From Cognatundibacterium rivi (GTDB taxonomy: Bacteria; Pseudomonadota; Gammaproteobacteria; Burkholderiales; Burkholderiaceae_D): a stretch of 64,000 bases of DNA. The translations under genes and the position numbers were made by a program. This document shows, piece after piece, positions 20,362 to 30,177 of this stretch. Positions within the stretch are counted from its first letter, which is position 1; each line of letters starts with the position of its first letter. The notes below the pieces were generated by a model. That model ran no database searches and was not told the DNA's origin. It saw only the letters and a program-made list of their open reading frames with translations. The stretch is taken from NCBI RefSeq assembly GCF_018139565.1, contig NZ_JAGSPK010000008.1, positions 1 through 64,000 on the forward strand. The letters are read 5' to 3'.

Positions 20362-20975
20362 ATATGCCAACGCAAAATGAATACCAGCCGCGCATTGCGA
20401 CGGTATCCCGCAATACCAACGAAACGCAAATCCGCGTCGCGATTAATCTGGATGGTACCGGTCAGCAAAAGCTCAATACCGGCGTGCCGTTTCTGGATCA
20501 CATGCTCGATCAGATCGCCCGTCACGGATTGATCGATCTTGAGATAGAAGCGGTCGGCGATCTGCACATCGATGCGCACCATACTGTCGAAGACGTCGGT
20601 ATTACGCTGGGTCAGGCATTTGCGCAGGCGGTCGGCGACAAAAAAGGTATCCGCCGCTATGGTCATGCTTATGTGCCGCTCGATGAGGCCTTATCACGCG
20701 TGGTGGTCGATTTTTCCGGTCGTCCCGGACTGGAATATCACATTCCTTTCACCCGCGCGATGATAGGTCAGTTCGACGTTGATCTGACGCGTGAATTTTT
20801 TCAGGGTTTCGTGAATCACGCGCTGGTCACACTGCATATCGATAATTTGCGTGGCGATAATTCGCATCATCAATGCGAAACCGTGTTCAAGGCATTTGGC
20901 CGCGCATTACGGATGGCCGTTGAGCTGGACCCACGTGCTGCAGGTATCATCCCGTCAACCAAGGGTTGTCTTTAA
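20358..20975 (+). CDS. hisB: Imidazoleglycerol-phosphate dehydratase
   Basis: Dehydrates imidazoleglycerol phosphate in the middle of histidine synthesis, using manganese. It has 205 residues and is monofunctional; the histidinol-phosphatase domain found in E. coli HisB is absent, so that activity must come from another gene. The metal-binding motifs [22 protein letters not shown] and [14 protein letters not shown] are present. ATG 20358 overlaps the hisC stop; ATG 20364 is an alternative. Confidence 0.96.
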   Translation: MNMPTQNEYQPRIATVSRNTNETQIRVAINLDGTGQQKLNTGVPFLDHMLDQIARHGLIDLEIEAVGDLHIDAHHTVEDVGITLGQAFAQAVGDKKGIRRYGHAYVPLDEALSRVVVDFSGRPGLEYHIPFTRAMIGQFDVDLTREFFQGFVNHALVTLHIDNLRGDNSHHQCETVFKAFGRALRMAVELDPRAAGIIPSTKGCL

Positions 20976-20996
20976 TCTTATGAGCTGTATCCCGGT

Positions 20997-21012
20997 CCCG
21001 GCGTCAGCCGGG
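20997..21012 (+). other. GC-rich hairpin just before hisH
   Basis: CCCGGC and GCCGGG pair around a GTCA loop, ending 8 nt before the hisH ATG. It occupies the ribosome-binding region and could lower hisH translation. Regulatory effect is inference. Confidence 0.4.
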
Positions 21013-21020
21013 CGATCATT

Positions 21021-21659
21021 ATGAATAAAATTGTTGTTGTTGATTACGGTATGGGAAATCTGCGCTCCGTTGCGCAAGCCCTGCGTGCCGTTGCTCCTGA
21101 AGCGAACGTATTGATTTCGGGTGAGGTTGCTGATATTCAGAGTGCTGACCGCATTGTGTTGCCCGGGCAAGGCGCGATGCCTGACTGCATGAGCAGTCTG
21201 CGTGATTCCGGCGTGAAGGAAGCCGTGCTGGCTGCCAGCCGCAGTAAGCCCTTGTTCGGCGTGTGCGTCGGTGAACAAATGTTGTTTGATCTGAGTGAAG
21301 AGGGCAATACGCCTGGCCTCGGATTATTACCGGGCAAAGTTGTCCGTTTTGATCTGGATGGCCAACTGCAAGCAGACGGTTCGCGTTTTAAAGTGCCGCA
21401 GATGGGCTGGAACCGTGTGCAGCAATCCCGTCCTCACGCTTTGTGGCAAGATATACCCGATCAGGAATATTTTTATTTTGTGCACAGTTATTATGCTCAG
21501 CCTGACAATGCGGAGCATATTGTGGGCATGACAGATTATGGTCAGCTTTTCGCTTGTGCGGTTGCCCGCGACAATATTTTTGCGACGCAATTTCACCCTG
21601 AAAAGAGTGCGCATGCCGGTTTGCAGTTGTACAAAAACTTTGTCCACTGGAATCCTTGA
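21021..21659 (+). CDS. hisH: Imidazole glycerol phosphate synthase, glutamine amidotransferase subunit
   Basis: Splits glutamine and channels ammonia to HisF. It has 212 residues, class I amidotransferase fold. The nucleophilic Cys is in [11 protein letters not shown], and the His-Glu pair is in QFHPEKS near the C-terminus. GNLRS near the N-terminus is typical. A 45-bp gap with a GC hairpin separates it from hisB. Confidence 0.96.
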   Translation: MNKIVVVDYGMGNLRSVAQALRAVAPEANVLISGEVADIQSADRIVLPGQGAMPDCMSSLRDSGVKEAVLAASRSKPLFGVCVGEQMLFDLSEEGNTPGLGLLPGKVVRFDLDGQLQADGSRFKVPQMGWNRVQQSRPHALWQDIPDQEYFYFVHSYYAQPDNAEHIVGMTDYGQLFACAVARDNIFATQFHPEKSAHAGLQLYKNFVHWNP

Positions 21660-21784
21660 GTCCAGCGGAACCAGTGTGATCGCCGTGTTGTGCGGCTGCA
21701 CCGGATAGTCTGATTTTCTGTTGTACTTTCGTTTCTCTTATTGTCTTTTTTGTCTGATACCGACACCTTAATTTCTTTAACATC

Positions 21785-22579
21785 ATGTTGCTCATCCCTG
21801 CTATCGACCTGAAAGATGGTCACTGTGTACGCCTGAAACAAGGTGATATGGAACAAGCCACCGTGTTCTCTGAAGACCCGGCTGAAACTGCCCGTCACTG
21901 GCTGAAACAAGGAGCTCGCCGCTTGCATCTGGTCGATCTGAATGGTGCTTTTGCCGGTAAGCCAAAAAATGAAGGCGCGGTGAAAGCCATTCTGAAAGCT
22001 GTACGTGAATATGCTGAAGAAACTGGCACCGAAGAAATTCCGGTGCAGCTCGGCGGCGGCATTCGCGATCTCGATACCATCGAGCGCTATCTTGATGGCG
22101 GCCTGTCTTACATCATCATCGGCACGGCAGCGGTGCGCAATCCCGGCTTTCTGGCCGATGCCTGCAGCGCGTTTCCAGGTCAGATTATCGTCGGTATTGA
22201 TGCCAAAGACGGTAAGGTGGCAACCGATGGCTGGAGTAAATTATCCGGTCACGAAGTGATCGATCTGGCGAAAAAATTTGAAGATTACGGCGTGGAATCC
22301 ATCATCTATACCGACATCGGTCGCGATGGCATGATGGGCGGCGTCAATATCGAAGCGACGGTCAGACTGGCGCAGGCAGTCAGTATTCCGGTCATTGCTT
22401 CTGGTGGTGTGCATAATCTTGCCGACGTGGAAGCCTTGTGCGCGGTGCAGGACGAAGGCATTGAAGGTGTTATTTGCGGCCGCTCAATTTACGAAGGAAC
22501 GCTGGATCTCGCCTCGGCACAGGATCGCGCTGACGAACTCAGTGGTGAGCCGCTTTTGGATGAAGAAGACGCTGAATGA
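21785..22579 (+). CDS. hisA: ProFAR isomerase (phosphoribosylformimino-AICAR ribotide isomerase)
   Basis: Amadori isomerisation step of histidine synthesis, on a beta/alpha-barrel. It has 264 residues, about 15-20 longer than most family members. The extra length comes from a charged insertion before the first phosphate loop (EETGTEE) and an acidic C-terminal tail (LLDEEDAE). The N-terminal [14 protein letters not shown], the VQLGGGIRD loop and ASGGVHNL are conserved. It overlaps hisF by 4 nt. The 125-bp gap after hisH holds a pyrimidine-rich stretch and no clear signal. Confidence 0.95.
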   Translation: MLLIPAIDLKDGHCVRLKQGDMEQATVFSEDPAETARHWLKQGARRLHLVDLNGAFAGKPKNEGAVKAILKAVREYAEETGTEEIPVQLGGGIRDLDTIERYLDGGLSYIIIGTAAVRNPGFLADACSAFPGQIIVGIDAKDGKVATDGWSKLSGHEVIDLAKKFEDYGVESIIYTDIGRDGMMGGVNIEATVRLAQAVSIPVIASGGVHNLADVEALCAVQDEGIEGVICGRSIYEGTLDLASAQDRADELSGEPLLDEEDAE

Positions 22580-23340
22580 CATTAGCTAAACGCATTATTC
22601 CTTGTCTGGATGTGACCGCAGGTCGCGTCGTCAAAGGCATTAATTTTCAAGAGCTGCGCGATGCCGGTGATCCGGTGGAAATCGCGCGCCGTTACGATGC
22701 TCAGGGCGCCGATGAAATTACTTTCCTCGATATCACCGCATCCTCTGATGGACGTGATCTGATCTTGCCGATTATCGAAGCCGTGGCCTCGCAGGTGTTC
22801 ATTCCCCTGACCGTTGGCGGTGGCGTGCGTACGGTTGCCGATGTGCGGCGCTTGCTGAATGCGGGTGCCGATAAGGTTGGCATCAATACGTCGGCAGTAA
22901 CTAATCCGCAATTGGTGGCAGATGCCGCGCATAAATACGGCTCGCAATGTATTGTGGTCGCGATTGATGCGAAAAATGTTGCGCCCGGAAAGTGGGAAGT
23001 TTTCACCCACGGTGGTCGCAATGCAACCGGCCTGGATGCGGTGGAATGGGCGCAAAACATGGCGCGCCTTGGTGCTGGTGAAATTCTGCTGACCAGCATG
23101 GATAAAGACGGCACCCGTTCCGGTTTTGATCTCGGTCTGACCCGCGCAGTGTCTGACGCGGTGTCCATTCCGGTGATTGCTTCCGGTGGTGTCGGCGGTT
23201 TGCAGGATCTTGCTGACGGTATCAAAGTCGGTGGTGCAGATGCAGTGCTGGCCGCAAGTATTTTCCATTACGGCCATCACACGGTCGGAGAAGCGAAGCA
23301 ATTCATGGCAGCGCAAAATATTCCTATGAGGTTGGTATGA
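22576..23340 (+). CDS. hisF: Imidazole glycerol phosphate synthase, cyclase subunit
   Basis: Synthase half of the HisHF complex; makes imidazoleglycerol phosphate and AICAR using ammonia from HisH. It has 254 residues. The conserved IPCLDV near the start, LTVGGGVRT phosphate loop, VAIDAK and ASGGVGGL are all present. Starts within the hisA stop (ATGA) and ends within the hisI start, so the genes are coupled. Confidence 0.97.
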   Translation: MTLAKRIIPCLDVTAGRVVKGINFQELRDAGDPVEIARRYDAQGADEITFLDITASSDGRDLILPIIEAVASQVFIPLTVGGGVRTVADVRRLLNAGADKVGINTSAVTNPQLVADAAHKYGSQCIVVAIDAKNVAPGKWEVFTHGGRNATGLDAVEWAQNMARLGAGEILLTSMDKDGTRSGFDLGLTRAVSDAVSIPVIASGGVGGLQDLADGIKVGGADAVLAASIFHYGHHTVGEAKQFMAAQNIPMRLV

Positions 23341-23738
23341 GTGCCGCGACGTGGTTAAACAAAGTGAAGTGGGATGATCAGGGACTGGTGCCCGTGATCG
23401 CACAAGAGGCGAGCAGCAATGATGTATTGATGTTCGCCTGGATGAACCGTGATGCGTTAAGCAAAACAGTTGAAATCGGTGAAGCCGTTTACTGGAGCCG
23501 TTCACGTAAAAAGTTATGGCATAAGGGCGAGGAATCTGGTCACGTGCAGAAAGTAAAAGAAATCCGCCTCGATTGCGATCAGGACGTGGTGCTGATTAAA
23601 GTCGAGCAGGCAGATAGCATTGCTTGTCATACCGGGCGTCATTCTTGTTTCTTTCAGAAATTTGAAGGCAGCCTGAATGAAGGTGACTGGCAGGCAGTGG
23701 ATCCGGTATTGAAAGACCCTGAGAGTATTTATAAATGA
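23337..23738 (+). CDS. hisI: Phosphoribosyl-AMP cyclohydrolase
   Basis: Opens the adenine ring of PR-AMP, a zinc and magnesium enzyme. It has 133 residues and is a single-domain enzyme, not fused to HisE. The motifs [28 protein letters not shown] and CHTGRHSCF are conserved and hold the metal ligands. It overlaps hisF and hisE by 4 nt on each side. Confidence 0.97.
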   Translation: MSAATWLNKVKWDDQGLVPVIAQEASSNDVLMFAWMNRDALSKTVEIGEAVYWSRSRKKLWHKGEESGHVQKVKEIRLDCDQDVVLIKVEQADSIACHTGRHSCFFQKFEGSLNEGDWQAVDPVLKDPESIYK

Positions 23739-24082
23739 GTACACAAGTACAAGTGCTGGAACGCCTGGCAGAGATTATTGAAAGTCGTAAACTGGCCAAT
23801 GGCGGCGACCCTGATAAATCGTATGTCGCGCGTTTGTTTTCCAAAGGCGACGATGCGATTTTGAAAAAAATCGGCGAAGAAGCGACTGAAACTGTGATGG
23901 CTGCCAAAGATGCGCGTGTCTCAGGTGATGCCAGCAAAGTGTTATACGAATGTGCTGACTTATGGTTTCATTCGCTTGTCATGTTGGCCCAGTATGATTT
24001 GCGCCCTCAGCAAGTATTAGATGAGCTGGCAAGGCGCGAGGGCATCTCCGGTATCGAAGAAAAGGCGGCACGTCAGGAGTAA
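23735..24082 (+). CDS. hisE: Phosphoribosyl-ATP pyrophosphatase
   Basis: Removes pyrophosphate from PR-ATP, second step of histidine synthesis. It has 115 residues with the MazG-like helical fold. [16 protein letters not shown] carries the magnesium-binding acidic residues, and [14 protein letters not shown] is the second conserved helix. It is the last his gene; the HIT gene follows after 56 bp. Confidence 0.96.
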   Translation: MSTQVQVLERLAEIIESRKLANGGDPDKSYVARLFSKGDDAILKKIGEEATETVMAAKDARVSGDASKVLYECADLWFHSLVMLAQYDLRPQQVLDELARREGISGIEEKAARQE

Positions 24083-24138
24083 GACGTGCAGCTTTGGTTC
24101 TGAGAATTATTTCCCTTGTTTAATTTGATCGGATAAAC

Positions 24139-24510
24139 GTGGATAATTGTATCTTCTGTAAAATTGTTGCCAAGCAAATTCCATCAACGATAGTGTATGA
24201 AGATGAGAGCTTACTGGCGTTTAAGGATATTCATCCTGCTGCACCGGTGCACTTATTGATTATTCCAAAAAAGCACATAGATACCTTGTCTTCCGCACAG
24301 TCAGAGCATACGGAATTGCTGGGGAAAATGCTGGCGCTGGTGCCCAAGCTTGCGACTGAGCATGGTTGTGCACCAACGGTGATGGCAGATGGAAGTTTAT
24401 CGGGTGGCTATAAAACCCTGATTAACACAGGGCCGGATGGCGGGCAGGAAGTGTATCATCTGCACACGCATCTGATCGGTGGTCCGCAGCCTTGGCGCGG
24501 ACAACGCTAA
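24139..24510 (+). CDS. HIT-family purine phosphoramidase (HinT-like)
   Basis: Small nucleotide hydrolase of the histidine-triad family, usually hydrolysing adenosine phosphoramidates. It has 123 residues. The triad His107-x-His109-x-His111 is in YHLHTHLIGG. N-terminal CIFCKIVAKQIPS is the classical start of the family. The start is GTG at 24139. The order hisE-HIT-tatABC is conserved in many betaproteobacteria. Confidence 0.93.
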   Translation: MDNCIFCKIVAKQIPSTIVYEDESLLAFKDIHPAAPVHLLIIPKKHIDTLSSAQSEHTELLGKMLALVPKLATEHGCAPTVMADGSLSGGYKTLINTGPDGGQEVYHLHTHLIGGPQPWRGQR

Positions 24511-24518
24511 TTTTTTTA

Positions 24519-24533
24519 GAGAGCATCGCTCTC
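24519..24533 (+). other. Small hairpin between HIT gene and tatA
   Basis: GAGAGC and GCTCTC pair around ATC, just after a T-run and 14 bp before tatA. The T-run is on the wrong side for a plus-strand terminator, so read-through into tatA is expected. Confidence 0.35.
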
Positions 24534-24546
24534 CTGGGAGTCAAAC

Positions 24547-24768
24547 ATGGGTTCATTCAGTATCTGGCACTGGCTAATCGTTTTAGTCGTGGTTATTTTA
24601 GTTTTCGGCACCAAAAAACTTGGTAACGTTGGTGCTGATCTTGGTAAGGCTGTCAAAGGGTTTAAAGACGGCGTTAAAGGTGAAGAAGAAAAATCATCCG
24701 CTGCGACTCAGCAAGTGGCAGATAAAAGCACGATTGATGTTGACGCTAAAGAAAAATCGAAACAGTGA
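24547..24768 (+). CDS. tatA: Twin-arginine translocase subunit TatA
   Basis: Pore-forming subunit of the Tat system, which exports folded proteins across the inner membrane. It has 73 residues: one N-terminal membrane helix ([17 protein letters not shown]), the FG hinge, then an amphipathic helix ([18 protein letters not shown]) and a charged tail. First of tatA-tatB-tatC. Confidence 0.97.
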   Translation: MGSFSIWHWLIVLVVVILVFGTKKLGNVGADLGKAVKGFKDGVKGEEEKSSAATQQVADKSTIDVDAKEKSKQ

Positions 24769-24801
24769 AGCAAGTGGTGCTGACTTCTGTGAGATACGGC
24801 C

Positions 24802-25293
24802 ATGATTGATCTTGGTATCAGCAAACTGGCATTGATCGGTGTTGTTGCCTTGATCGTCATCGGTCCGGAAAAGTTACCGAAAGTTGCCCGCATGGCGGGC
24901 ACTTTGCTTGGGCGTGCCCAGCGTTACATCAGCGATGTGAAGGCCGAAGTCAGTAAAGAAATTGAACTCGAAGAATTACGTAAAATGCAGAAAGACGTGC
25001 AGGAGGCAGCTCAGAATATAGAGCAATCTGTCAGCGCGTCACTGCAGGACGCAGAGAACGAGCTGCGATCGATTGAGCGTGATGCCCAAGCTGATTTGCC
25101 GACGCCATTTTCCGTTACGCAAGCACAGGTCAGCGAGAAAGCAAAAGATTTCCGTCGCAAGCGTCTTGCGAAAACATCGGCAGTTCCTGGCTGGTACAAA
25201 AGCCGTCATGGCCAGCGCAATCATATCGTGTCCGGTTCTGCCCGGATGGCAAGACACAGGGCAAAAGCCCGTCCACCTGTCAGTTTTTTTTGA
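24802..25293 (+). CDS. tatB: Twin-arginine translocase subunit TatB
   Basis: Works with TatC to recognise twin-arginine signals. It has 163 residues: N-terminal membrane helix (ISKLALIGVVALIVIGPEKLP), amphipathic helix, then a long helical acidic region and a basic tail. The MIDLGISKL start and the GPEKLPKVARMAG segment distinguish it from TatA. It follows tatA after 33 bp. Confidence 0.96.
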   Translation: MIDLGISKLALIGVVALIVIGPEKLPKVARMAGTLLGRAQRYISDVKAEVSKEIELEELRKMQKDVQEAAQNIEQSVSASLQDAENELRSIERDAQADLPTPFSVTQAQVSEKAKDFRRKRLAKTSAVPGWYKSRHGQRNHIVSGSARMARHRAKARPPVSFF

Positions 25294-25338
25294 TTCCTCT
25301 TTTATGTCCCTGCGCTCTTTATTTTGGGTGGTATTCGC

Positions 25339-26100
25339 ATGAGCGATAAGATTGAACACGGCGCTGAGGAAACCTTCATTTCTCATCTGGTTGAGTTGCG
25401 CGACCGTCTGGTGAAAGCGGTTTACGGCCTTGCTGCCGCATGTATTGCCTTAATGCTGTGGCCGGGGCCTGCGGCTATTTATGATTTTCTCGCACAGCCT
25501 ATGCTGGCGTCATTGCCCGCCGGATCGAAAATGATCGCAACCGGTGTGATCTCGCCATTTCTGGTACCGATGAAGGTGACCTTGCTGCTGGCATTTATGC
25601 TGGCGTTACCGTGGATACTGTATCAGGTCTGGGCATTTGTCGCGCCTGGCTTGTACACCCATGAAAAGCGATTGGTAGCACCACTGGTCATTTCCTCATC
25701 GCTGCTGTTTCTGGGCGGTGTCGCGTTTTGTTATTTTCTGGTGTTCGGCCGGGTATTTAAATTCATCAACGAATTTTCGCCAGCGTCGATCAGCATCGCA
25801 CCGGATATCGAAAATTATTTAGATTTTATTATGTCGATGTGCCTTGCCTTCGGCGTGACCTTCGAAGTGCCGGTTGTTGTCGTTGTTTTGGTACGCATGG
25901 GGTTGGTCACGGTTGAGAAACTCAAAGCGATACGACCCTATGTCGTGGTTGGCGCGTTTGTGATTGCGGCTATTGTGACGCCACCGGACATTGTCAGCCA
26001 GTTTTCGCTGGCCTTGCCAATGTGGTTTTTGTATGAGCTGGGTTTGCTTATTGCACCACTGTTTGTTCGCGTAACGCAGTCGCCTGATACAACCGAGTAG
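25339..26100 (+). CDS. tatC: Twin-arginine translocase subunit TatC
   Basis: Polytopic receptor for Tat signal peptides. It has 253 residues and six predicted membrane segments. The conserved N-terminal FISHLVELRDRLV and the first periplasmic region are clear. ATG 25339 is preferred; TTG 25324 would add five residues. Likely client encoded nearby: the Rieske protein PetA, which has a twin-arginine signal. Confidence 0.96.
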   Translation: MSDKIEHGAEETFISHLVELRDRLVKAVYGLAAACIALMLWPGPAAIYDFLAQPMLASLPAGSKMIATGVISPFLVPMKVTLLLAFMLALPWILYQVWAFVAPGLYTHEKRLVAPLVISSSLLFLGGVAFCYFLVFGRVFKFINEFSPASISIAPDIENYLDFIMSMCLAFGVTFEVPVVVVVLVRMGLVTVEKLKAIRPYVVVGAFVIAAIVTPPDIVSQFSLALPMWFLYELGLLIAPLFVRVTQSPDTTE

Positions 26101-26130
26101 ATGCTGCGGGACAGAAAGCGTCCCGCAGAA

Positions 26131-26799
26131 TTATGCTGCGCGCAGCCATTGAACCAATGGCAATGCACTTTGGAAGCCTTGTAACAAGGTGTGCTTGACC
26201 TCGTCACTGTCCATACCTTTCAGCGGACATTCTGTCCACACCATGAAATTTTTGAGTTTGATGTACTCGATGTGCTTCATATCTGCATCAAACCCTTTCG
26301 GTGGACGACTCAGTTTTCCTTCTTCTTGCAGTGCCCCGAAAGCCTGTTTAAGCTTTTTATCTTTCAGTACTTTTTCAAATCCTGCTGCGTCATCAACGAT
26401 GTGCTGACGGATTGCCCGCAACCTGTCAGATGGCGGCATATATTCGCCCACGGCAAAAAATAATCTGCCTGTAGCATCCATTTGAAAATAATAAGCTGGC
26501 CCGCCGCCTTCGCTGGGTTTTTTGCGTCCGCTCGGTAAAATGGACGAAGAAAACGTCGTTTTGTATGGCGATTTATCTTTAGCAAAACGGACGTCGCGAT
26601 TAATCCGGAACAGGGCTTTCTTCGGTTCGCAACCGGCGATTGCGGGGTCGAATTTTTGTATGCCTAGTATGAGCTCCGTCACCATTTGTAAAAACTCAGT
26701 ACGCAAAATATCATAACGTGGCTTGTTCATGACGAACCACGCGCGATTATTGTTTTCTGATAACTCAGATAAAAAAGCTTGCAGATCAATCAGGTGCAT
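26131..26799 (-). CDS. DUF2461/TIGR02453 family protein
   Basis: Conserved protein of unknown function, 222 residues, no signal peptide or membrane segment. The family hallmark FLSELSENNNRAWFVMNKPRY at the N-terminus and the FRINRDVRFAKDKSPYKT motif are both present, plus GPAYYFQMD. It faces tatC tail to tail, and a 21-bp gap separates it from the upstream htrA-like gene on the same strand. Biochemical role is unknown. Confidence 0.88.
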   Translation of the reverse strand: MHLIDLQAFLSELSENNNRAWFVMNKPRYDILRTEFLQMVTELILGIQKFDPAIAGCEPKKALFRINRDVRFAKDKSPYKTTFSSSILPSGRKKPSEGGGPAYYFQMDATGRLFFAVGEYMPPSDRLRAIRQHIVDDAAGFEKVLKDKKLKQAFGALQEEGKLSRPPKGFDADMKHIEYIKLKNFMVWTECPLKGMDSDEVKHTLLQGFQSALPLVQWLRAA

Positions 26800-26820
26800 A
26801 TATATCAGCCTATTCTCAGT

Positions 26821-27987
26821 CTATTCTTCGCGTCGACTTGGCGGACGCTTGCCAACGGTGACTTCTAAAGTGGGTTCCTGTTTATTTCTCACCACGGTAA
26901 TTTTTGCGGTATTCCCGGGCTTCAGTTGTGCAACCAGATTCAGCATTTCAGTCGTATCTCTGACGGGCTTGCCTGCAATGGAGACCAGAATATCACCCGG
27001 CTTCATCCCGGCTTTGTCTGCTGGCCCGCCACGGATCACACCGGCAATAATTGCTCCCGATTTCTGTTTCAGTCCAAAGCTTTCTGCCAGCTCTGGTGTG
27101 ATGTCTTGAGGCTCAACACCAATCCAGCCACGGACCACTTGTCCCTGGCTGATAATTTGCTCCATGACCGCTTTAACCGTCGAGACCGGTGTCGCAAAGC
27201 CAATGCCGACCGAGCCGCCGCTCTGAGAGTAGATTGCTGTATTGATCCCCAGCAGGTTGCCATTGATATCAACCAGTGCGCCGCCAGAATTGCCCGGATT
27301 AATCGCTGCATCGGTTTGTATGAAATTCTGGAATGCATTGTCGGTCAGATTATTGCGACCCAGTGCAGAAATAATCCCCATCGTCACCGTTTGTCCGACA
27401 CCAAAAGGATTGCCAATTGCCAGCACAACGTCGCCGACCTTAGTATCGTCGGGTTGTCCGAGTGTGATGGCAGGAATATTCGGCAGATTAATTTTGATGA
27501 CTGCCAGATCGGTTTCCGGATCGGTACCGACGACTTTTGCTGCAGCAGTGCGACCGTCGGCGAGGGCAACATCAATTTCATCTGCGGACTCTACCACGTG
27601 ATTATTAGTCAGAATATAACCTTCAGCACTGACAATAACACCTGAGCCCAGGCTGGATTGTCGTTCCGTTCCCTGATTCGATTGCTCGCCAAAGAAACGA
27701 CGCAAAAACGGGTCGTTTAATAATGGATTGCGCGCACGTTGGATTTCTTTCGAGGTGTAGATATTGACCACCGAAGGCATGGCTTTCTGCGCCGCACCAC
27801 GATAAGAACTTTGCGCGCCGACACTGTTTGCCGGTGCTTCTTTCAGGCTGAGTGCCGCCCCCATCGGGCCGCCCTGCGTTGCGTTGAATGGCTGATTTAC
27901 CCAGCCTGGTTTTAAGGTGGTTACAATAAACCAAACCGCCAGACCAACTGTTACAGTCTGGGCAAACAATAACCAAAGACGTCGCAT
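26821..27987 (-). CDS. HtrA/DegQ-family serine protease with one PDZ domain
   Basis: Periplasmic quality-control protease or site-1-type stress protease, anchored by an N-terminal membrane segment (about residues 5-24). It has 388 residues. The catalytic triad is His130 (TNNHVVES), Asp160 (TDLAVIK) and Ser234 (GNSGGALVD). A single PDZ domain (about 285-375) follows, so it is closer to DegS/AlgW than to DegP, which has two. Its start codon lies 7 bp from the first possible start of the divergent Nif3-like gene. Whether it cuts an anti-sigma factor or misfolded proteins cannot be told. Confidence 0.93.
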   Translation of the reverse strand: MRRLWLLFAQTVTVGLAVWFIVTTLKPGWVNQPFNATQGGPMGAALSLKEAPANSVGAQSSYRGAAQKAMPSVVNIYTSKEIQRARNPLLNDPFLRRFFGEQSNQGTERQSSLGSGVIVSAEGYILTNNHVVESADEIDVALADGRTAAAKVVGTDPETDLAVIKINLPNIPAITLGQPDDTKVGDVVLAIGNPFGVGQTVTMGIISALGRNNLTDNAFQNFIQTDAAINPGNSGGALVDINGNLLGINTAIYSQSGGSVGIGFATPVSTVKAVMEQIISQGQVVRGWIGVEPQDITPELAESFGLKQKSGAIIAGVIRGGPADKAGMKPGDILVSIAGKPVRDTTEMLNLVAQLKPGNTAKITVVRNKQEPTLEVTVGKRPPSRREE

Positions 27988-27997
27988 AAGGTGAATG

Positions 27998-28765
27998 ATG
28001 AAAGTAAATTCAATAAGTAGGGATGAACTTGCCCAATTTCTAGAGGCAGAATTGCAGCTTGCCCGTGTTCGTGATTATTGCCCAAATGGCGTACAGGTGG
28101 AAGGACGAAATGAAATTAAGCGCATTGTTACCGGGGTGACGGCCAGTCTGGCACTGTTGAATGAAGCCGTTCGTCTTCAGGCTGATGCCGTGTTCGTACA
28201 TCACGGTTATTTCTGGCGCGGTGAGGATATGCGCGTCATCGGGCAGAAACATAAACGCTTAAAACTTTTGCTGCAACATGATATCTCTTTATTTGCCTAT
28301 CACTTACCGCTGGACATGCATCCGCTGATCGGCAATAACGCACGTCTGGCGCATGAACTCGGTTTGCAGGCTGAGGGGAGATTTGGTGATGATGAGCTTG
28401 GTTGGATCGGGCATTCAGTAATGCCGGAGATTGCGACTGTAGGACAATTTGCCTTGCATATTGAAGCTTGTCTCGGGCGCTCGCCATTGTTGATCGGTGA
28501 GCCGGCGGCACCTCTGGGAAAAATTGCATGGTGTACCGGTGCCGCGCAAGGAATGTTGGATGCGGCGATCTCTGCAGGAGCAAGTGTCTATCTGAGCGGT
28601 GAGATTTCTGAGCCCACGGTACATTTAGCGAGGGAGTCAGATGTCGCTTACCTGGCATGTGGTCATCACGCGACCGAACGTTATGGTATTCAGGCCTTGG
28701 GCGGCTTGCTTGCGGAAAAGTTTGGAATCGAACACATATTTGTGGATATTGATAATCCGGTCTGA
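27998..28765 (+). CDS. Nif3-like dinuclear metal-centre hexameric protein (YbgI family)
   Basis: Widespread metal-binding protein of unclear activity, often listed as a GTP cyclohydrolase I type 2 homologue. It has 255 residues from ATG 27998, which has TAAGG 6 nt upstream; ATG 27995 is one codon earlier. The metal ligands are visible in [13 protein letters not shown] near the N-terminus and in [13 protein letters not shown] near the C-terminus. It is divergent from the htrA-like gene with almost no spacer. Confidence 0.9.
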   Translation: MKVNSISRDELAQFLEAELQLARVRDYCPNGVQVEGRNEIKRIVTGVTASLALLNEAVRLQADAVFVHHGYFWRGEDMRVIGQKHKRLKLLLQHDISLFAYHLPLDMHPLIGNNARLAHELGLQAEGRFGDDELGWIGHSVMPEIATVGQFALHIEACLGRSPLLIGEPAAPLGKIAWCTGAAQGMLDAAISAGASVYLSGEISEPTVHLARESDVAYLACGHHATERYGIQALGGLLAEKFGIEHIFVDIDNPV

Positions 28766-28819
28766 TAACCGTTGGGATTGCCGGAGTCGTCGGGCAATCC
28801 CTTTGACGCTGCGTTGTTA

Positions 28820-29239
28820 TTATTTTTTCAGTGAGTCGCGAATTTCTCTGAGCAATAACACATCTTCCGGCGTTACGACCGGTGCTGGGGCGGGCGCAGG
28901 TTCTGCCTTTTTCATTTTATTAAACAGGCGCACCATTTGAAAAATGATAAAGGCCAGAATCAGGAAATTGACCGCAACTGTAATGAAGCTGCCGTAGGCG
29001 AGCACGCCACCAGCTTTTTTTGCCTCAATCAGTGTCATGGCTGTTCCCTGACCATTCAGCGGCAGATAATAGTTGGAAAAATCCAGACCGCCGAAGATGC
29101 GCCCGATGATAGGCATGACAACGTCTCCCACCAGAGAGTCAACGATTTTGCCGAAAGCGCCACCGATAATGACACCGACCGCCAGATCAACCACGTTGCC
29201 CTTGCTTGCGAAAGCTTTAAATTCTTGCATCATGCTCAT
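28820..29239 (-). CDS. mscL: Large-conductance mechanosensitive channel
   Basis: Inner-membrane safety valve that opens under high membrane tension on osmotic downshock. It has 139 residues with two membrane helices. [27 protein letters not shown] is the conserved first amphipathic plus membrane region, and the C-terminal helix [10 protein letters not shown] is typical. Start ATG 29239 is chosen because GGAG lies 7 nt upstream; a longer frame to 29278 has no support. Convergent with the Nif3-like gene. Confidence 0.95.
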   Translation of the reverse strand: MSMMQEFKAFASKGNVVDLAVGVIIGGAFGKIVDSLVGDVVMPIIGRIFGGLDFSNYYLPLNGQGTAMTLIEAKKAGGVLAYGSFITVAVNFLILAFIIFQMVRLFNKMKKAEPAPAPAPVVTPEDVLLLREIRDSLKK

Positions 29240-29560
29240 TATTTTTCTCCGTAAATATATTGATGAATATATTGGCAAATGCTGCCAAGATAGTTAGATT
29301 GTATTTTAAGGCCGAAAGTAGCCTGAATAATCAGGATGCTTTGTCAATTATCTTTTCGCAAATCTTTTGCTTTAATCACAAAGTACAGGAAAAGATCTGA
29401 AGTAAATCAAAAAGTGTGTAAGTTGTTGAAAAAAAGCCTTGAAACGGGCGTTTCGGGTATCTTTTGCTTTAAAAGCATATCCAGCTACTTTATAATTTAA
29501 TGTTGCTAGAAGTTGGATTGAGCTTCATCGGGTTTTGATTTTTGACAGATTGGGGTTGGT
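29240..29560. promoter_or_regulatory. Divergent control region between mscL and petABC
   Basis: Intergenic region of 321 bp, AT-rich. A perfect TATAAT at 29491-29496 lies 64 bp before petA and is the best -10 candidate; the -35 is poor. The 14-mer ATCTTTTGCTTTAA occurs twice, at 29362-29375 and 29459-29472, 97 bp apart, the second directly upstream of the -10. A GAAACG-GG-CGTTTC palindrome is at 29441-29454. These could be activator or repressor sites for the bc1 operon. Confidence 0.5.
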
Positions 29561-30175
29561 ATGAGTAACGAAAAGCAGGTCGATTCTGGCCGTCGCGGTT
29601 TGCTCGTCGCCACTTGCGCGGCGGGTGGTGTGGCAGGTTTGGCAACAGCAGGAGCACTGGTGAGCACTTTCCAGCCATCTGAGCGAGCCAAAGCAGCTGG
29701 TGCTCCGGTGGAAGTTGATATTTCAGCTTTGAAACCGGGTGAGATGACGACAGTCGAGTGGCGCGGTAAGCCAGTCTGGATTCTGAAGCGTACTCCGGAA
29801 ATGCTGGCGAGTCTGGCAAAAACCGAAGATAAGGTGGCGGATCCTACCTCCAAAAAGCCTTACACGATGGAGATGCCTGAGTACTGCGACAAACAAAGCC
29901 GCTCACGTAAAGAACATCCTGAGCTGTTGATCACTGTCGGTATCTGTTCACATCTGGGGTGTTCTCCAAGCTCCAAATTCCAGGCTGGTGCGCAACCGTC
30001 GTTGCCGGATGACTGGCAAGGTGGTTTTCTATGCCCATGCCACGGTTCTACTTTCGATCTGGCTGGTCGTGTTTATAAAAATAAACCAGCCCCTCAAAAT
30101 CTGGATGTGCCGCGTCACATGTTTTTGTCAGATACCAAAATTGTCATCGGTAAAGATGAGAAAGGCGAGGCTTAA
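29561..30175 (+). CDS. petA: Ubiquinol-cytochrome c reductase iron-sulfur subunit (Rieske)
   Basis: Rieske subunit of the cytochrome bc1 complex; passes electrons from ubiquinol to cytochrome c1. It has 204 residues. The N-terminus has a twin-arginine signal-anchor (GRRGLL followed by a hydrophobic stretch). The [2Fe-2S] ligands are in CSHLGC and CPCHGS, with the supporting disulfide cysteines. A GG-rich linker and an FDLAGRVYKNKPAP segment complete the fold. petB follows after 2 bp. Confidence 0.97.
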   Translation: MSNEKQVDSGRRGLLVATCAAGGVAGLATAGALVSTFQPSERAKAAGAPVEVDISALKPGEMTTVEWRGKPVWILKRTPEMLASLAKTEDKVADPTSKKPYTMEMPEYCDKQSRSRKEHPELLITVGICSHLGCSPSSKFQAGAQPSLPDDWQGGFLCPCHGSTFDLAGRVYKNKPAPQNLDVPRHMFLSDTKIVIGKDEKGEA

Positions 30176-30177
30176 TC

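Noticed and set aside
24519-24533. Hairpin before tatA as a terminator
   Set aside because: The T-run precedes the stem on the plus strand, so it cannot act as an intrinsic terminator for the HIT gene.
26926-27645. Open frame antisense to the htrA-like gene (239 codons)
   Set aside because: Opposite a well-supported protease gene; no independent evidence.
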